64,000 nt of DNA from AP-15 sp963747735 (GCA_963747735.1 CAVVGE010000004.1:186001-250000), one strand, 5' to 3'. Shown: positions 1-8,123, counted from the first letter of the stretch. The notes: generated from the letters alone by a model not told the origin. Numbers and translations are program-made.

Positions 1-356
1 TCCAGCTGTTTCAGAACCTGCTCGACAACGCGATCAAATACGGCGGCATCGGGACCGAAATCTCGCTCGCCGCCGAAACGCGCCAAGGCCTCCTCGCCGT
101 TGCTGTCAAGGATCGGGGCGACGGCATCGCCCGCGAGCACCTGCCGCGCCTGACCGAGCGCTTCTACCGGGTCGACACCGCGCGCTCGCGCGAAATGGGC
201 GGCACCGGGCTCGGCCTCGCCATCGTCAAGCATATCGTCGCGCGCCACCGCGGCTTTCTCGAAATCGCCAGCACCTCGGGTGAAGGCTCGGTCTTTACCG
301 TGCTGCTGCCGCCGCACCCGGCAGCGGCGGAAAAGGGGCCGCGCACCCTTAATTAA
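1..356 (+). CDS. phoR: Sensor histidine kinase, 3' end (PhoR-like), partial
   Basis: Only the C-terminal ATP-binding domain is in the window; the gene starts upstream of position 1 and is read from base 3. The N box (LFQNLLDNAIKYGG), the G1 box (DRGDGI), an F-box region (RFYRVD) and the G2 box (GGTGLGLAIVKHIV) are intact, so the kinase looks functional. The RFYRVDTARSREMGGTG stretch is typical of PhoR, the inner-membrane kinase that phosphorylates PhoB when phosphate is scarce. pstSCAB-phoU-phoB follows about 1.5 kb downstream, which supports the name, but the sensor domains that would prove it lie outside the window. The stop overlaps the convergent permease gene by 8 bp. Confidence 0.75.
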   Translation, partial: QLFQNLLDNAIKYGGIGTEISLAAETRQGLLAVAVKDRGDGIAREHLPRLTERFYRVDTARSREMGGTGLGLAIVKHIVARHRGFLEIASTSGEGSVFTVLLPPHPAAAEKGPRTLN

Positions 357-1182
357 TTCGGTGCCAAAACGTCTTCAGCGCGGCGGCAATCAGGATCAGG
401 CCGAGCAAAAGCTTGAGCAATTCGGCCGATGTCGATCCGGCGAACGCCCCGCCGGCCGCGGCCCCGACCAAACTTTCAACTCCCATCGGCGCGCCGACAC
501 GCAACAGCGTCCTGCGACTCGGAAACAATCCGATCCGGTTGTAGCGGAACAGACCCATGCAGACGGTCGGGATCGACACGAACAGCACGGCGCTCCCGGC
601 CGCGTGTATGTCGGCCCCGAAAACAAAGATCAGCGTCGGGATCAGCAGCTCGCCGCCGGCGACGCCGAGGAACGTGCTGATCGTGCCGATGCACAGACCG
701 AGGACGATGCCGGCATCGATTTGGGCGCCGGGCTCGTCGGGCACCAGCGCCGGCAGGCCCGAGGGCAGGACCCGCTCGCCGATCAGCAACAGACCGATTG
801 TCATCAGCAGGATGGCAATAGCGCGCTCGAGCCGGTGATCGGAGATCCGCGACAACAGCCGCACGGCGAACCACGCGGCCGTGATGCCGCCGAAGCCGAG
901 CGCCACAATTGCGGGAGCAAACGCGCCGACGCCGACAAGAGAGCCGGCATGCCAGCGCACGATCAGCGCGGTCGCCAGGGTTATAAGGCTCAGAATTTGA
1001 TTCATCGGCACGGCCGCGCGCGCCGTGAAGCCGATCAGGCCAACGAGTATCGGCAGGCGAAACTCGCCCCCGCCAAGGCCGATCAGGCCGCCGATCCCGC
1101 CGATCAGCAAGGCGCAGCCGAGGGCAATCGTCGTCGTGCGCCACCCCGAAAGAGCGGGCGCAACGGTAGGGGCGCTCATCAT
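349..1182 (-). CDS. TauE/SafE (TSUP) family permease, possibly ModE-controlled
   Basis: This is a predicted inner-membrane transporter of about 277 residues, normal for the TauE/SafE (DUF81) family, which moves sulfite, sulfonates or other small anions. Glycine-rich helices occur in the two typical half-repeats: GGIGGLIGLGGGEFRLPIL near the start and ISTFLGVAGGELLIPTLIF in the second half. The reading frame is open up to 1224, but the ATG at 1182 (followed by another at 1179) is preferred because the longer start would place the first operator-like palindrome inside the gene. It lies just downstream of a ModE-type regulator on the same strand, with two ModE-box-like palindromes between. The substrate is unknown; molybdate, tungstate or a sulfur oxyanion are guesses from context. 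Confidence 0.8.
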   Translation of the reverse strand: MMSAPTVAPALSGWRTTTIALGCALLIGGIGGLIGLGGGEFRLPILVGLIGFTARAAVPMNQILSLITLATALIVRWHAGSLVGVGAFAPAIVALGFGGITAAWFAVRLLSRISDHRLERAIAILLMTIGLLLIGERVLPSGLPALVPDEPGAQIDAGIVLGLCIGTISTFLGVAGGELLIPTLIFVFGADIHAAGSAVLFVSIPTVCMGLFRYNRIGLFPSRRTLLRVGAPMGVESLVGAAAGGAFAGSTSAELLKLLLGLILIAAALKTFWHRIN

Positions 1183-1196
1183 AAACCCGCGTCTGC

Positions 1197-1255
1197 GCGC
1201 TATGGTAATATGGCTATAGCGCATCCTCCATCGCTATGGCAAATAAGCCATAGCG
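1197..1255. promoter_or_regulatory. Two ModE-box-like palindromes (putative operators)
   Basis: Two inverted repeats stand side by side between the modE-like gene and the TauE/SafE gene. The first pairs GCGCTAT at 1197-1203 with ATAGCGC at 1216-1222. The second pairs CGCTATGGC at 1232-1240 with GCCATAGCG at 1247-1255. In both, CGCTAT and ATAGCG are exactly 12 bp apart, which matches the recalled architecture of the Escherichia coli ModE site (CGCTATATA, about 6 bp, TATATAGCG). Their position suggests control of the permease gene. The role is inferred. Confidence 0.6.
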
Positions 1256-1269
1256 GCGGCGCGAGCTTT

Positions 1270-1635
1270 TTAGATTCTTGGGCCGGCGTCCGGCCGCGCC
1301 CGTCGCTGGAGCGCAGCCAGATCGTCAGCGGCAATGACGGAGGCGCAGTCACGAATGCGCCGGTAACGTTCGAGCACCTCCGCACCGAACAGGGTCAGCG
1401 TTGCGCCGCCGCCGCCCAATCCGCCCGGCGCGGCCGTCACCACGGGTTCGCTGAATGCTTGGTTGATGCTGTCGAGCAGCAGCCAGGCGCGCTTGTAGGA
1501 CATGCCCATGCCGCGCGCGGCGGCGGAGATCGAGCCGGTGTCGCGGATGCTTTCGAGCAGCCTCGCCTTGCCGGGGCCGATCCGCGCGCCAGATTCAAAA
1601 ACGATGCTGATCCTGAGCCTCGCCATCCCTGACAC
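1270..1635 (-). CDS. ModE-type winged-helix regulator, DNA-binding domain only
   Basis: This is a 121-residue protein matching the N-terminal helix-turn-helix domain of the molybdate regulator ModE: KARLLESIRDTGSISAAARGMGMSYKRAWLLLDSIN is the recognition region (about residues 23-58), followed by the family's glycine-rich segment GGLGGGGATLTLFGAEVLERY. Full ModE is about twice as long, with two C-terminal molybdate-binding TOBE domains; here the protein ends right after the HTH domain, so it cannot sense molybdate in the known way. It reads toward the TauE/SafE gene across the two palindromes at 1197-1255, which it probably binds. The pair is set between phoR and pstS. A second in-frame ATG lies at 1626. 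Confidence 0.8.
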   Translation of the reverse strand: MSGMARLRISIVFESGARIGPGKARLLESIRDTGSISAAARGMGMSYKRAWLLLDSINQAFSEPVVTAAPGGLGGGGATLTLFGAEVLERYRRIRDCASVIAADDLAALQRRARPDAGPRI

Positions 1636-1814
1636 TGTGCCACGGGCGCCCGCTTGGCGCGCAGCCGATCTTCTGCAGCCGGTCTTCTAAAGAGCGCGCG
1701 TTCCGGTCGGCCCCGCAATCCTAAACAGCCCGGATCGCTGAGCGGTTCTCGTACCACCCGCGGGGGCGCCGCACGACCGACACCCGGCCGGGCTCTGTCG
1801 GCCTTCACCACCCG

Positions 1815-1847
1815 CTGTCACAAAACCGCAACGCAACCGTCATAAAA
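1815..1847 (+). promoter_or_regulatory. PHO box upstream of pstS (three 11-bp units)
   Basis: Three adjoining 11-bp units, CTGTCACAAAA, CCGCAACGCAA and CCGTCATAAAA, sit 60 bp before the pstS start. Units one and three match the PhoB half-site (CTGTCAT followed by an A-rich tail), and the 11-bp spacing is the known PHO-box period. The middle unit is weaker. This predicts PhoB activation of the pst operon under phosphate starvation. Confidence 0.75.
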
Positions 1848-1906
1848 CCTTGCTCGTTCCGGGTTACCAGAGGGCCGCCCAGCGAGGTCGCCCTCGCTTC
1901 CAGCCG

Positions 1907-2971
1907 ATGGAGCCGCCCTTGAAAGCTCACCGCATCGTTTTCCTCGGCGTGATCGCCGCCGCGGCGCTCGGCGTGGCCGCGCAAGCCGCCCAAATCTCCG
2001 GCGCCGGCGCCACCTTTCCCTACCCGGTCTATGCCAAATGGGCCGAGGCCTACGCCGCCAAGACCGGGATCGAGATGAACTACCAGTCGATCGGCTCGGG
2101 TGGCGGCATCAAGCAGATCACCTCGAACACCGTCGATTTCGGCGCATCCGACATGCCGTTGAAGCCCGAAGTGCTGGCGAAGGACGGGCTGATGCAGTTC
2201 CCGACCGTGATGGGCGGGGTCGTGCCGGTGGTCAACCTGAAGGGGATCGGGCCCGGCAAGCTCAAGCTCGACGGCAAGACGCTGGCCAAGATCTACCTCG
2301 GCAAGATCGCCAAGTGGAACGATCCGGCGATCACCGCGCTGAACCCCGGGTTGAGCCTGCCCGATAAGGCAATCGCACCGATCCACCGGTCGGACGGCTC
2401 GGGCACGAATTTTATCTTTACCCATTACCTGTCGAGCGTCGATCCCGAGTTTGCCAGCCAGATCGGCGAGAACACCTCGGTCGAGTTCCCGAGCGGCATC
2501 GGCGGCAAGGGCAATGAGGGTGTCGCTGCGATCAGCGCCCGCACCGATGGTGCGATCGGCTATGTCGAATATGCCTATGCGCTACAGAACAAGCTGACCT
2601 ATGTGCTGTTGCAAAACAGCACCGGCGCCTTTGTCGCTCCGGACAGCAAGGCGTTCCAGGCCGCCGCCGTCAACGCCGATTGGTCGAAGGCGCCGGGCTT
2701 TTATCTGCTGCTGACCGGGCAGCCCGGAGCGGCGAGCTGGCCGATCACCGGCGCCACTTTCATCCTGCTGCACAAGCAGCAAGCAAAGCCGGACACGGCG
2801 CGCCAAGTCGTCGATTTCTTCGATTGGGCCTACCACAATGGCGGCCAGCTCGCGGAGGGCCTGGACTACGTGCCGATGCCGGCGACGGTGGTCAAGCTCG
2901 TCGAGGATGCCTGGCGTCAGCAGGTCAAGGGCCCCGACGGCAAGCCGGTGTGGACCGGGCCCGGCTCCTGA
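1907..2971 (+). CDS. pstS: Phosphate ABC transporter, periplasmic binding protein
   Basis: PstS captures phosphate in the periplasm and hands it to PstCA. The ATG at 1907 gives a 354-residue precursor with a basic start and a hydrophobic signal peptide ending near residue 28 (AAQAAQ); longer in-frame starts add a leader without that shape. The mature part opens with the family motif GAGATFPYPVY, and the phosphate-binding loop HRSDGSGTNFIFTHYLS lies near residue 159. GQPGAASWPIT and the C-terminal region are also typical. It is the first gene of pstSCAB-phoU-phoB, behind the PHO box at 1815-1847. Confidence 0.95.
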   Translation: MEPPLKAHRIVFLGVIAAAALGVAAQAAQISGAGATFPYPVYAKWAEAYAAKTGIEMNYQSIGSGGGIKQITSNTVDFGASDMPLKPEVLAKDGLMQFPTVMGGVVPVVNLKGIGPGKLKLDGKTLAKIYLGKIAKWNDPAITALNPGLSLPDKAIAPIHRSDGSGTNFIFTHYLSSVDPEFASQIGENTSVEFPSGIGGKGNEGVAAISARTDGAIGYVEYAYALQNKLTYVLLQNSTGAFVAPDSKAFQAAAVNADWSKAPGFYLLLTGQPGAASWPITGATFILLHKQQAKPDTARQVVDFFDWAYHNGGQLAEGLDYVPMPATVVKLVEDAWRQQVKGPDGKPVWTGPGS

Positions 2972-3010
2972 TGCTCGATCTCGATCCGTCGCGTTCGGGC
3001 GGGGTGGGCC

Positions 3011-3982
3011 GTGGCGGCTGAAATTCTCGAAACACGGATCGGCGCGACCAGAAAGCTGCGCCCGGGGGTCGGCGACTTCGTCTTTCGCCACCTGACCTTC
3101 CTGGTGGCGCTTTTGGTGGCGCTGATCCTCGGCGGGATCCTGGCGGCCCTGGTGGACGGTGCGTGGCCGGCGCTGCGCACGTTCGGCTTCTCGTTTCTGT
3201 TTACCTCGGCCTGGAACCCGGTCACCGAGAAGTTCGGCGCGCTCGGGCCGATCTACGGCACGCTCGTCACCTCGGCGATTGCCATGCTGGTCGGCATCCC
3301 GGTGGCCTTCGGGATCGCGGTGTTCATCACCGAGATCTGCCCGATCTGGTTGAAGCGCCCGCTCGCGACGACGATCGAGCTCTTGGCGGCGATCCCCAGC
3401 ATCATCTACGGTATCTGGGGCCTGTTTGTGTTCGCGCCCTTTGTGCAGGAGCACATCCAGCCGGCGATCATCGCCACGCTCGGCAATATCCCGATCGTCG
3501 GGGTGCTGTTCGCCGGCCCGCCGCTCGGCATCGGCGTGCTGACCGCCGGCTTTATCCTGGCGATCATGGTGCTGCCGTTCATTTCCTCGATCATGCGCGA
3601 CGTGTTCGAGACCGTGCCGGCGATGCTGAAGGAGAGCGCTTACGGGCTCGGCGCCACGCGCAGCGAGGTCGTCTGGCGGGTCGTCCTGCCCTTTACCCGG
3701 ATCGGCGTCGTCGGCGGGATCATGCTCGGCCTCGGCCGCGCCCTCGGCGAGACCATGGCGGTGACCTTTGTCATCGGCAACGCGCACCGGATCAACCTGT
3801 CGATCTTGCAGCCCGGAACGACGATCTCGGCGGCGCTCGCCAACGAGTTCACCGAGGCGGTCGGCGATCTTTACCTGTCGTCGCTGGTGGCGCTCGGCTT
3901 CATCCTGTTCGTCATCACCTTTATCGTCCTGGCGATCGCGAAATTGCTCCTGCTGCGGCTGCAAAAGCAGGCGGGAGGCTGA
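3011..3982 (+). CDS. pstC: Phosphate ABC transporter permease PstC
   Basis: PstC is one of the two inner-membrane channel subunits for phosphate. The protein has 323 residues, starts with GTG, and has about six hydrophobic helices, beginning with LTFLVALLVALILGGILAAL. The ABC-permease coupling loop ESAYGLGATRSEVVWRVVLPF lies near residue 207, where it contacts PstB. WNPVTEKFGALGPIYGTL and AAIPSIIYGIWGLFVFAPF are strong family signatures. It follows pstS by 39 bp and precedes pstA by 5 bp, so the genes are co-transcribed. Confidence 0.95.
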   Translation: MAAEILETRIGATRKLRPGVGDFVFRHLTFLVALLVALILGGILAALVDGAWPALRTFGFSFLFTSAWNPVTEKFGALGPIYGTLVTSAIAMLVGIPVAFGIAVFITEICPIWLKRPLATTIELLAAIPSIIYGIWGLFVFAPFVQEHIQPAIIATLGNIPIVGVLFAGPPLGIGVLTAGFILAIMVLPFISSIMRDVFETVPAMLKESAYGLGATRSEVVWRVVLPFTRIGVVGGIMLGLGRALGETMAVTFVIGNAHRINLSILQPGTTISAALANEFTEAVGDLYLSSLVALGFILFVITFIVLAIAKLLLLRLQKQAGG

Positions 3983-3987
3983 GGGCG

Positions 3988-4830
3988 ATGGAGATCTATA
4001 CGCGGCGGCGGCTGGTCAACGCGGTGGTCATGGGCCTCTCGGTGGCGGCCACCGCCTTCGGTCTGCTGTGGCTCGTCCTCGTGCTGTGGACCCTGCTCAG
4101 CAACGGGGTTGCGGCGTTGACCCCGGCGCTGTTTGCGCGGATGACACCGCCGCCCGGCAGCAGCGGCGGCCTTCTCAACGCGATCTTCGGCAGCCTGGTG
4201 ATGACCCTGATCGCGACCCTGATCGGCACGCCGACCGGCATCCTCGCCGGCACGTTTTTGGCTGAATACAGCCGCGGCAGCCGGTTCGGCGAGGTCGTGC
4301 GCTTTCTGAACGACATCCTCTTGAGCGCGCCGTCGATCATCGTCGGCTTGTTTGTCTACCAGGCGGTGGTCGTGCGCATGGGCCATTTCTCGGCTTGGGC
4401 CGGCGCGCTGGCTCTGGCGATCATCGTGGTCCCGGTTGTCGTGCGCACCACCGAAGACATGCTGACCCTGGTGCCGAACGCGCTGCGCGAAGCCGCCGCC
4501 GCCCTCGGCGCGCCCAAATGGAAGGTGATCGTCATGATCTCCTACCGTGCGGCGATCCAAGGGATGGTCACCGGGGTCATGCTCGCGGTGGCGCGCGTCG
4601 CCGGCGAAACCGCGCCGCTGCTCTTCACCGCGCTCAACAATCAGTTCTGGAGCACCAATTTGAACGCCCCGATGGCCAATCTGCCGGTCGTCATCTTCCA
4701 GTTCGCGATGAGCCCCTACGCCGATTGGCAGAAATTGGCCTGGGGCGGGGCGCTGCTGATCACACTCACCGTTCTTTGTCTGAACATCGGCGCGCGCGTG
4801 CTCGCCTCTTGGAGCACTTTCAAGCAATGA
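3988..4830 (+). CDS. pstA: Phosphate ABC transporter permease PstA
   Basis: PstA is the second membrane subunit of the high-affinity phosphate importer (280 residues). The ATG at 3988 is chosen because the long upstream extension of this frame runs over pstC and because MEIYTRRRLVNAVVMGLS is a normal PstA start. About six helices are present; the coupling loop EAAAALGAPKWKVIVMISY lies near residue 168. Periplasmic motifs NAIFGSLVMTLIATLIGTP and LNDILLSAPSIIVGLF are family-typical. The stop overlaps the pstB start by 4 bp (ATGA), suggesting translational coupling. Confidence 0.95.
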   Translation: MEIYTRRRLVNAVVMGLSVAATAFGLLWLVLVLWTLLSNGVAALTPALFARMTPPPGSSGGLLNAIFGSLVMTLIATLIGTPTGILAGTFLAEYSRGSRFGEVVRFLNDILLSAPSIIVGLFVYQAVVVRMGHFSAWAGALALAIIVVPVVVRTTEDMLTLVPNALREAAAALGAPKWKVIVMISYRAAIQGMVTGVMLAVARVAGETAPLLFTALNNQFWSTNLNAPMANLPVVIFQFAMSPYADWQKLAWGGALLITLTVLCLNIGARVLASWSTFKQ

Positions 4831-5684
4831 GCCCCGCTTCCAACATCGCGATGCAGCCGGTGCGCCCGGCGGCCGGCCAGCCGGTTGCGGCGCCGAACCT
4901 GCGCGAGCCGAGCCTGCGCGAGCCGAACCTGCGCGAGAAGGTGCTGATCCGCAACATCGACTTTTATTACGGCGCCGCGCAGGCGCTGAAAAACATCAAC
5001 CTGACGCTTTACGACAAATGCGTGACGGCGTTTATCGGCCCGTCCGGCTGCGGCAAGTCGACCTTGCTGCGCATCCTCAACCGGATCTACGAGCTCTATC
5101 CGGGGCAGCGCGCGACCGGCGAGGTCATGGTCGATGGCGAGAACATTTTGTCGCCGGGACGCGACCTCAACCTGCTGCGCGCCAAGATCGGCATGGTGTT
5201 TCAAAAGCCGACGCCGTTTCCGATGTCGATCCGCGACAATATCGCCTTTGGCGTCAAGCTCTACGACAAGCTGCCGCATGCCGAGCTCGACGAGCGCATC
5301 GAGCGGGCGCTGCGCCGGGCAGCCCTATGGAACGAGGTCAAGGACAAGCTCAAGCAAAGCGGGCTCAGCCTCTCCGGCGGCCAGCAGCAGCGGCTTTGCA
5401 TCGCTCGCGCAATTGCCGTCGAGCCCGAGATTCTGCTGCTCGACGAGCCGGCCTCGGCGCTCGACCCGATCTCGACCCAGCGCATCGAAGAGCTGATCGC
5501 CGAATTGAAATCCGATTATTGCATCGCCATCGTCACCCACAACATGCAGCAGGCGGCGCGCAGCTCGGATTACACCGCCTTTATGTATCTCGGCGAGCTC
5601 GTGGAATTCGACGAAACCGAACGCATCTTCACTCACCCGAAAGAGAAGCAGACCGAAGACTACATAACCGGTCGCTTCGGTTGA
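4827..5684 (+). CDS. pstB: Phosphate ABC transporter ATP-binding protein
   Basis: PstB is the ATPase that drives phosphate import through PstCA. The 285-residue protein carries Walker A GPSGCGKST (residues 71-79), the PstB-typical FQKPTPFPMSIRDNI, the signature LSGGQQQRLCIARA (from about residue 182), Walker B ILLLDEPASALDP (about residue 202) and the switch histidine in IVTHNM. The N-terminal 35 residues are longer than usual and contain a three-fold LREP(N/S) repeat made by a 15-bp DNA duplication (4893-4937), so the functional domain starts at about residue 38 (KVLIRNIDFYYG). Confidence 0.95.
   Translation: MSPASNIAMQPVRPAAGQPVAAPNLREPSLREPNLREKVLIRNIDFYYGAAQALKNINLTLYDKCVTAFIGPSGCGKSTLLRILNRIYELYPGQRATGEVMVDGENILSPGRDLNLLRAKIGMVFQKPTPFPMSIRDNIAFGVKLYDKLPHAELDERIERALRRAALWNEVKDKLKQSGLSLSGGQQQRLCIARAIAVEPEILLLDEPASALDPISTQRIEELIAELKSDYCIAIVTHNMQQAARSSDYTAFMYLGELVEFDETERIFTHPKEKQTEDYITGRFG
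4893..4937 (+). repeat. Three 15-bp tandem repeats in the pstB 5' end
   Basis: Units CCGAACCTGCGCGAG, CCGAGCCTGCGCGAG and CCGAACCTGCGCGAG follow each other exactly, differing at one base. They add repeated LREP residues ahead of the ATPase domain. The near-identity suggests a recent in-frame duplication, probably tolerated because this part of the protein is a free tail. Confidence 0.85.
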
Positions 5685-6070
5685 GGACCTGACCTGAATG
5701 CAAAAATAAAGGATGTGAGAATATATATCGTCGTTCCCGCGCAAGCGGGAATCCAGAGCCTGCCCCTGGCGTGAACAGGGGGCCGCACGCGCAAGGTCGG
5801 TGGCCCTGGGTCCCCCGTTTTCGAGCGTGTGAAGGAATTGCCGGAAGCTCGTCATTCCGGGGCGGGGGCGCAGCCCGCGAGCCCGGAACCCATGAACACC
5901 GGACGGCAGACATATTGGAAATGCAGGTGTTCTTGGGTTCCGGGCCTGCCCCTTCGGGACATCTCGGAATGACGATCGCGAGCGGGCGCCATTTCTTCAC
6001 ATGCTCTTTCACGGGGATGACGGCATCTGGAGGAGGTTTGCCTTGTAGTAAGCCAGCGGAGATAGCTGTC
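5685..6070. other. pstB-phoU gap filled with palindromic repeats
   Basis: The 386 bp between pstB and phoU hold no convincing gene. They contain a short hairpin (CCCGC then GCGGG near 5738-5752) and a 123-bp imperfect palindrome at 5851-5973. Ribosome-binding or promoter elements for phoU are not obvious. Such a large gap within an otherwise tight operon suggests the repeats were inserted later. Confidence 0.6.
5851..5973. repeat. 123-bp palindromic intergenic repeat (copy 1)
   Basis: The element begins with GTCATTCCGG and ends with CGGAATGAC, so its tips are inverted repeats. Inside, GCGAGCCCGGAACCCA is mirrored by GGGTTCCGGG. A second element of nearly the same length and with the same tips and inner arms lies at 32714-32838. 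It resembles the mobile palindromic repeats found between genes in many alphaproteobacteria; RNA from it would fold into a long hairpin. Confidence 0.8.
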
Positions 6071-6793
6071 ATGTCTTCTGAACACATCATCAAGAGCTAC
6101 GACGAGGAGCTGCGTCGGCTCAACAACATCATCACCGAGATGGGCGGGCTCGCCGAAAGCCAGCTCGCCGCGGCGATCGAGGCAGTGGTCGAGCGCGACA
6201 GCGACCTCGCCGCCAACGTCGTCCAAAGCGACGCCAAGGTCGATCAGCTGCAACGCGACCTCGACAATCTGGCATTGCGGCTCCTGGCGTTGCGCCAGCC
6301 GATGGCGCGCGACCTGCGCGAGATTTTTGCGTCGATCAAGATCGCCAGCGACCTCGAACGGATTTGCGACTATGCCGCCAATGTCGCCAAACGCTCGATC
6401 GCGCTCTCTCAAGCACCGCCGGCGCAGCCGGTCTACGCCTTGCCGCGGATGGCGCGGCTGGCCCAGCTCCTGATCAAGGACGTGATCGACGCCTATGTCG
6501 CGCGCGACGCCGACAAGGCCTATCAAGTGTGGATCCGCGACGAAGAGCTCGACGAGATGTATGCGAGCCTGTTCCGCGAGCTGTTGACCTACATGATGGA
6601 GGACCCGCGCAATATCGGCGCTTCGACCCATCTCCTCTTTATGGCCAAAAACATCGAGCGGATCGGCGACCACGCCACGAACATCGCCGAGGACCTTTAT
6701 TACCTGGTGCACGGCACGCCGCTGACGCAAGCGCGCCCGAAGGGCGACAATTCGAGCCTCGAAGTAGTGCGGCCGGGGCACGTGGCGCCGTGA
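6071..6793 (+). CDS. phoU: Phosphate signalling regulator PhoU
   Basis: PhoU links the Pst transporter to PhoR and keeps the Pho regulon off when phosphate is plentiful. The 240-residue protein starts at the ATG at 6071 (MSSEHIIKSYDEELRRLNN), a normal PhoU start; the longer upstream frame runs through repeat DNA. It has the two three-helix-bundle repeats of the family, each with its metal-binding ExxxD-type motif: LERICDYAANVAKR in the first half and IERIGDHATNIAED in the second. It overlaps phoB by 4 bp (GTGA). Confidence 0.95.
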   Translation: MSSEHIIKSYDEELRRLNNIITEMGGLAESQLAAAIEAVVERDSDLAANVVQSDAKVDQLQRDLDNLALRLLALRQPMARDLREIFASIKIASDLERICDYAANVAKRSIALSQAPPAQPVYALPRMARLAQLLIKDVIDAYVARDADKAYQVWIRDEELDEMYASLFRELLTYMMEDPRNIGASTHLLFMAKNIERIGDHATNIAEDLYYLVHGTPLTQARPKGDNSSLEVVRPGHVAP

Positions 6794-7485
6794 CCAAGCC
6801 CTATGTGCTGATTGTCGAGGACGAGGCGCCGCTCGTGGCGCTCTTGCGCTACAACCTCGAAAAAGAGGGGTTCGAGGTTGCCGATGCCGGTGACGGCGAG
6901 GAAGCGTTGATCCGTATCGCCGAGCGCCGGCCCGATGTCGTGCTGCTCGACTGGATGCTGCCGCTGGTCTCGGGCATCGAGATCTGCCGCCGGATCCGGC
7001 GCTCGCCGCAGACCCGCACCCTGCCGATCGTCATGCTGACCGCGCGCGGCGAGGAGGCCGACCGGGTGCGCGGGCTCGACAGCGGCGCCGACGATTACAT
7101 CCCCAAGCCCTTCAGCCTGCGCGAGCTCATGGCCCGGCTGCGCGCCGTGATGCGCCGCGCTCAGCCCGGCACCGGCGACGAGCTGCTGCAATTCGGCGAG
7201 GTGACGATGGACCTCGCCGCCCATCGCGTGTCGCGCGCCGAACGCCCGATCCATCTCGGCCCGACCGAATTCCGCCTCTTGCGCCACCTGATGCAGCATC
7301 CGGGCCGCGTGTTCTCGCGCGAGCAGCTGCTGAACGCGGTCTGGGGCCACGACGTCTATGTCGAGGCGCGCACGGTGGACGTGCATATCCGCCGGCTGCG
7401 CATGGCGTTGAACGCCGATGGCGCCGCCGATATCGTGCGCACCGTCCGCGCCGCCGGCTACGCCCTCGACCGCGCCGCCGGTTAG
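6790..7485 (+). CDS. phoB: Phosphate regulon response regulator PhoB
   Basis: PhoB is the DNA-binding response regulator that activates phosphate genes through PHO boxes such as the one before pstS. The 231-residue protein starts with GTG at 6790, overlapping phoU. The receiver domain has the acidic pocket (VEDE), phospho-accepting Asp54 (LLDWMLP) and the conserved Lys in PKPFS near residue 106. An OmpR-type winged helix follows, with GPTEFRLLRHLMQHPGRVF and TVDVHIRRLR. The order pst-phoU-phoB with phoR upstream is common in alphaproteobacteria. Confidence 0.95.
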   Translation: MTKPYVLIVEDEAPLVALLRYNLEKEGFEVADAGDGEEALIRIAERRPDVVLLDWMLPLVSGIEICRRIRRSPQTRTLPIVMLTARGEEADRVRGLDSGADDYIPKPFSLRELMARLRAVMRRAQPGTGDELLQFGEVTMDLAAHRVSRAERPIHLGPTEFRLLRHLMQHPGRVFSREQLLNAVWGHDVYVEARTVDVHIRRLRMALNADGAADIVRTVRAAGYALDRAAG

Positions 7486-7621
7486 CCCGGGCGCTGCGAT
7501 CGGCCCGAGCAGGAAGACGCGTGTCACCTACACGGACTAACACAATCCCGGCGTACAAAATTTCGCTATCAACAATCCGGCGCTTCAGGCGCGGCGTGAC
7601 GAGGCGCCGTTGACATCTCGG

Positions 7622-7647
7622 GGAACGTGCAGAGGACCGGGCTTGTT
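7622..7647 (+). promoter_or_regulatory. Possible EcfG-type (general stress) promoter
   Basis: GGAAC at 7622-7626 is followed, after 17 bp, by TGTT at 7644-7647. The general stress sigma factor of alphaproteobacteria recognises GGAAC, 16-17 bp, CGTT, so only one base differs. It lies about 30 bp before the hemerythrin start. A TTGACA just upstream (about 7610) has no good partner. This is a motif match only. Confidence 0.35.
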
Positions 7648-7676
7648 AACGCAGCACACCCGAACTGGAGCAGCCG

Positions 7677-8123
7677 ATGATCATCTACGACGAATTGAAA
7701 AAGGACCACGGCGAGGTCAAGGAATTGCTCATGCGCATAGAGGAAACGTCATCCCGCGCTTCGACCAAGGCGAAGCTGTTCGAGGAGATGAAAGCGGCGC
7801 TGACCGCGCATTCGCGCGCCGAAGAGAAAGTCTTTTACGACGCGATGAAGCCGGATAAGAGCGCGCGCGACAGCGCTTATGAGGGCTACGAGGAGCACCA
7901 CGTTGTCGACGTGCTGATGCGCGAGATCTCACGGCTCGCTCCCGGCGACCCGAAGTGGACGGCCAAGTTCACCGTGCTCAAGGAGAATGTCGAACATCAT
8001 ATCGAAGAGGAGGAAGGAGAAATCTTCACCAAGGCCCAGGCACTTTTTGATGAAGCGAAGGCCGAGGAGCTGGGTGAGGCCTTTGTCGCTGCGAAGGAGA
8101 AACTGCTGGCGAAAGCTGGCTGA
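7677..8123 (+). CDS. Hemerythrin HHE domain protein
   Basis: This is a 148-residue cytoplasmic four-helix protein of the hemerythrin HHE family, which binds a di-iron centre and is linked to oxygen, nitric oxide or stress responses. Candidate iron ligands are visible in order: the His of KKDHGEV, HSRAEE, YEEHHVV and HHIEEEEGE. It stands alone on its transcription unit, with a possible EcfG promoter upstream, which would fit a stress role. No partner gene indicates a more exact function. Confidence 0.85.
   Translation: MIIYDELKKDHGEVKELLMRIEETSSRASTKAKLFEEMKAALTAHSRAEEKVFYDAMKPDKSARDSAYEGYEEHHVVDVLMREISRLAPGDPKWTAKFTVLKENVEHHIEEEEGEIFTKAQALFDEAKAEELGEAFVAAKEKLLAKAG

Noticed and set aside
280..1632. 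450-codon forward frame across the TauE/SafE and modE genes
   Set aside because: It is the antisense of two well-supported reverse-strand genes and is rich in Arg, Gln and Asp.
2582..3964. 460-codon reverse-strand open frame opposite pstS and pstC
   Set aside because: Composition is dominated by Arg, Asp, Gln and His without domains; the forward genes explain the sequence.
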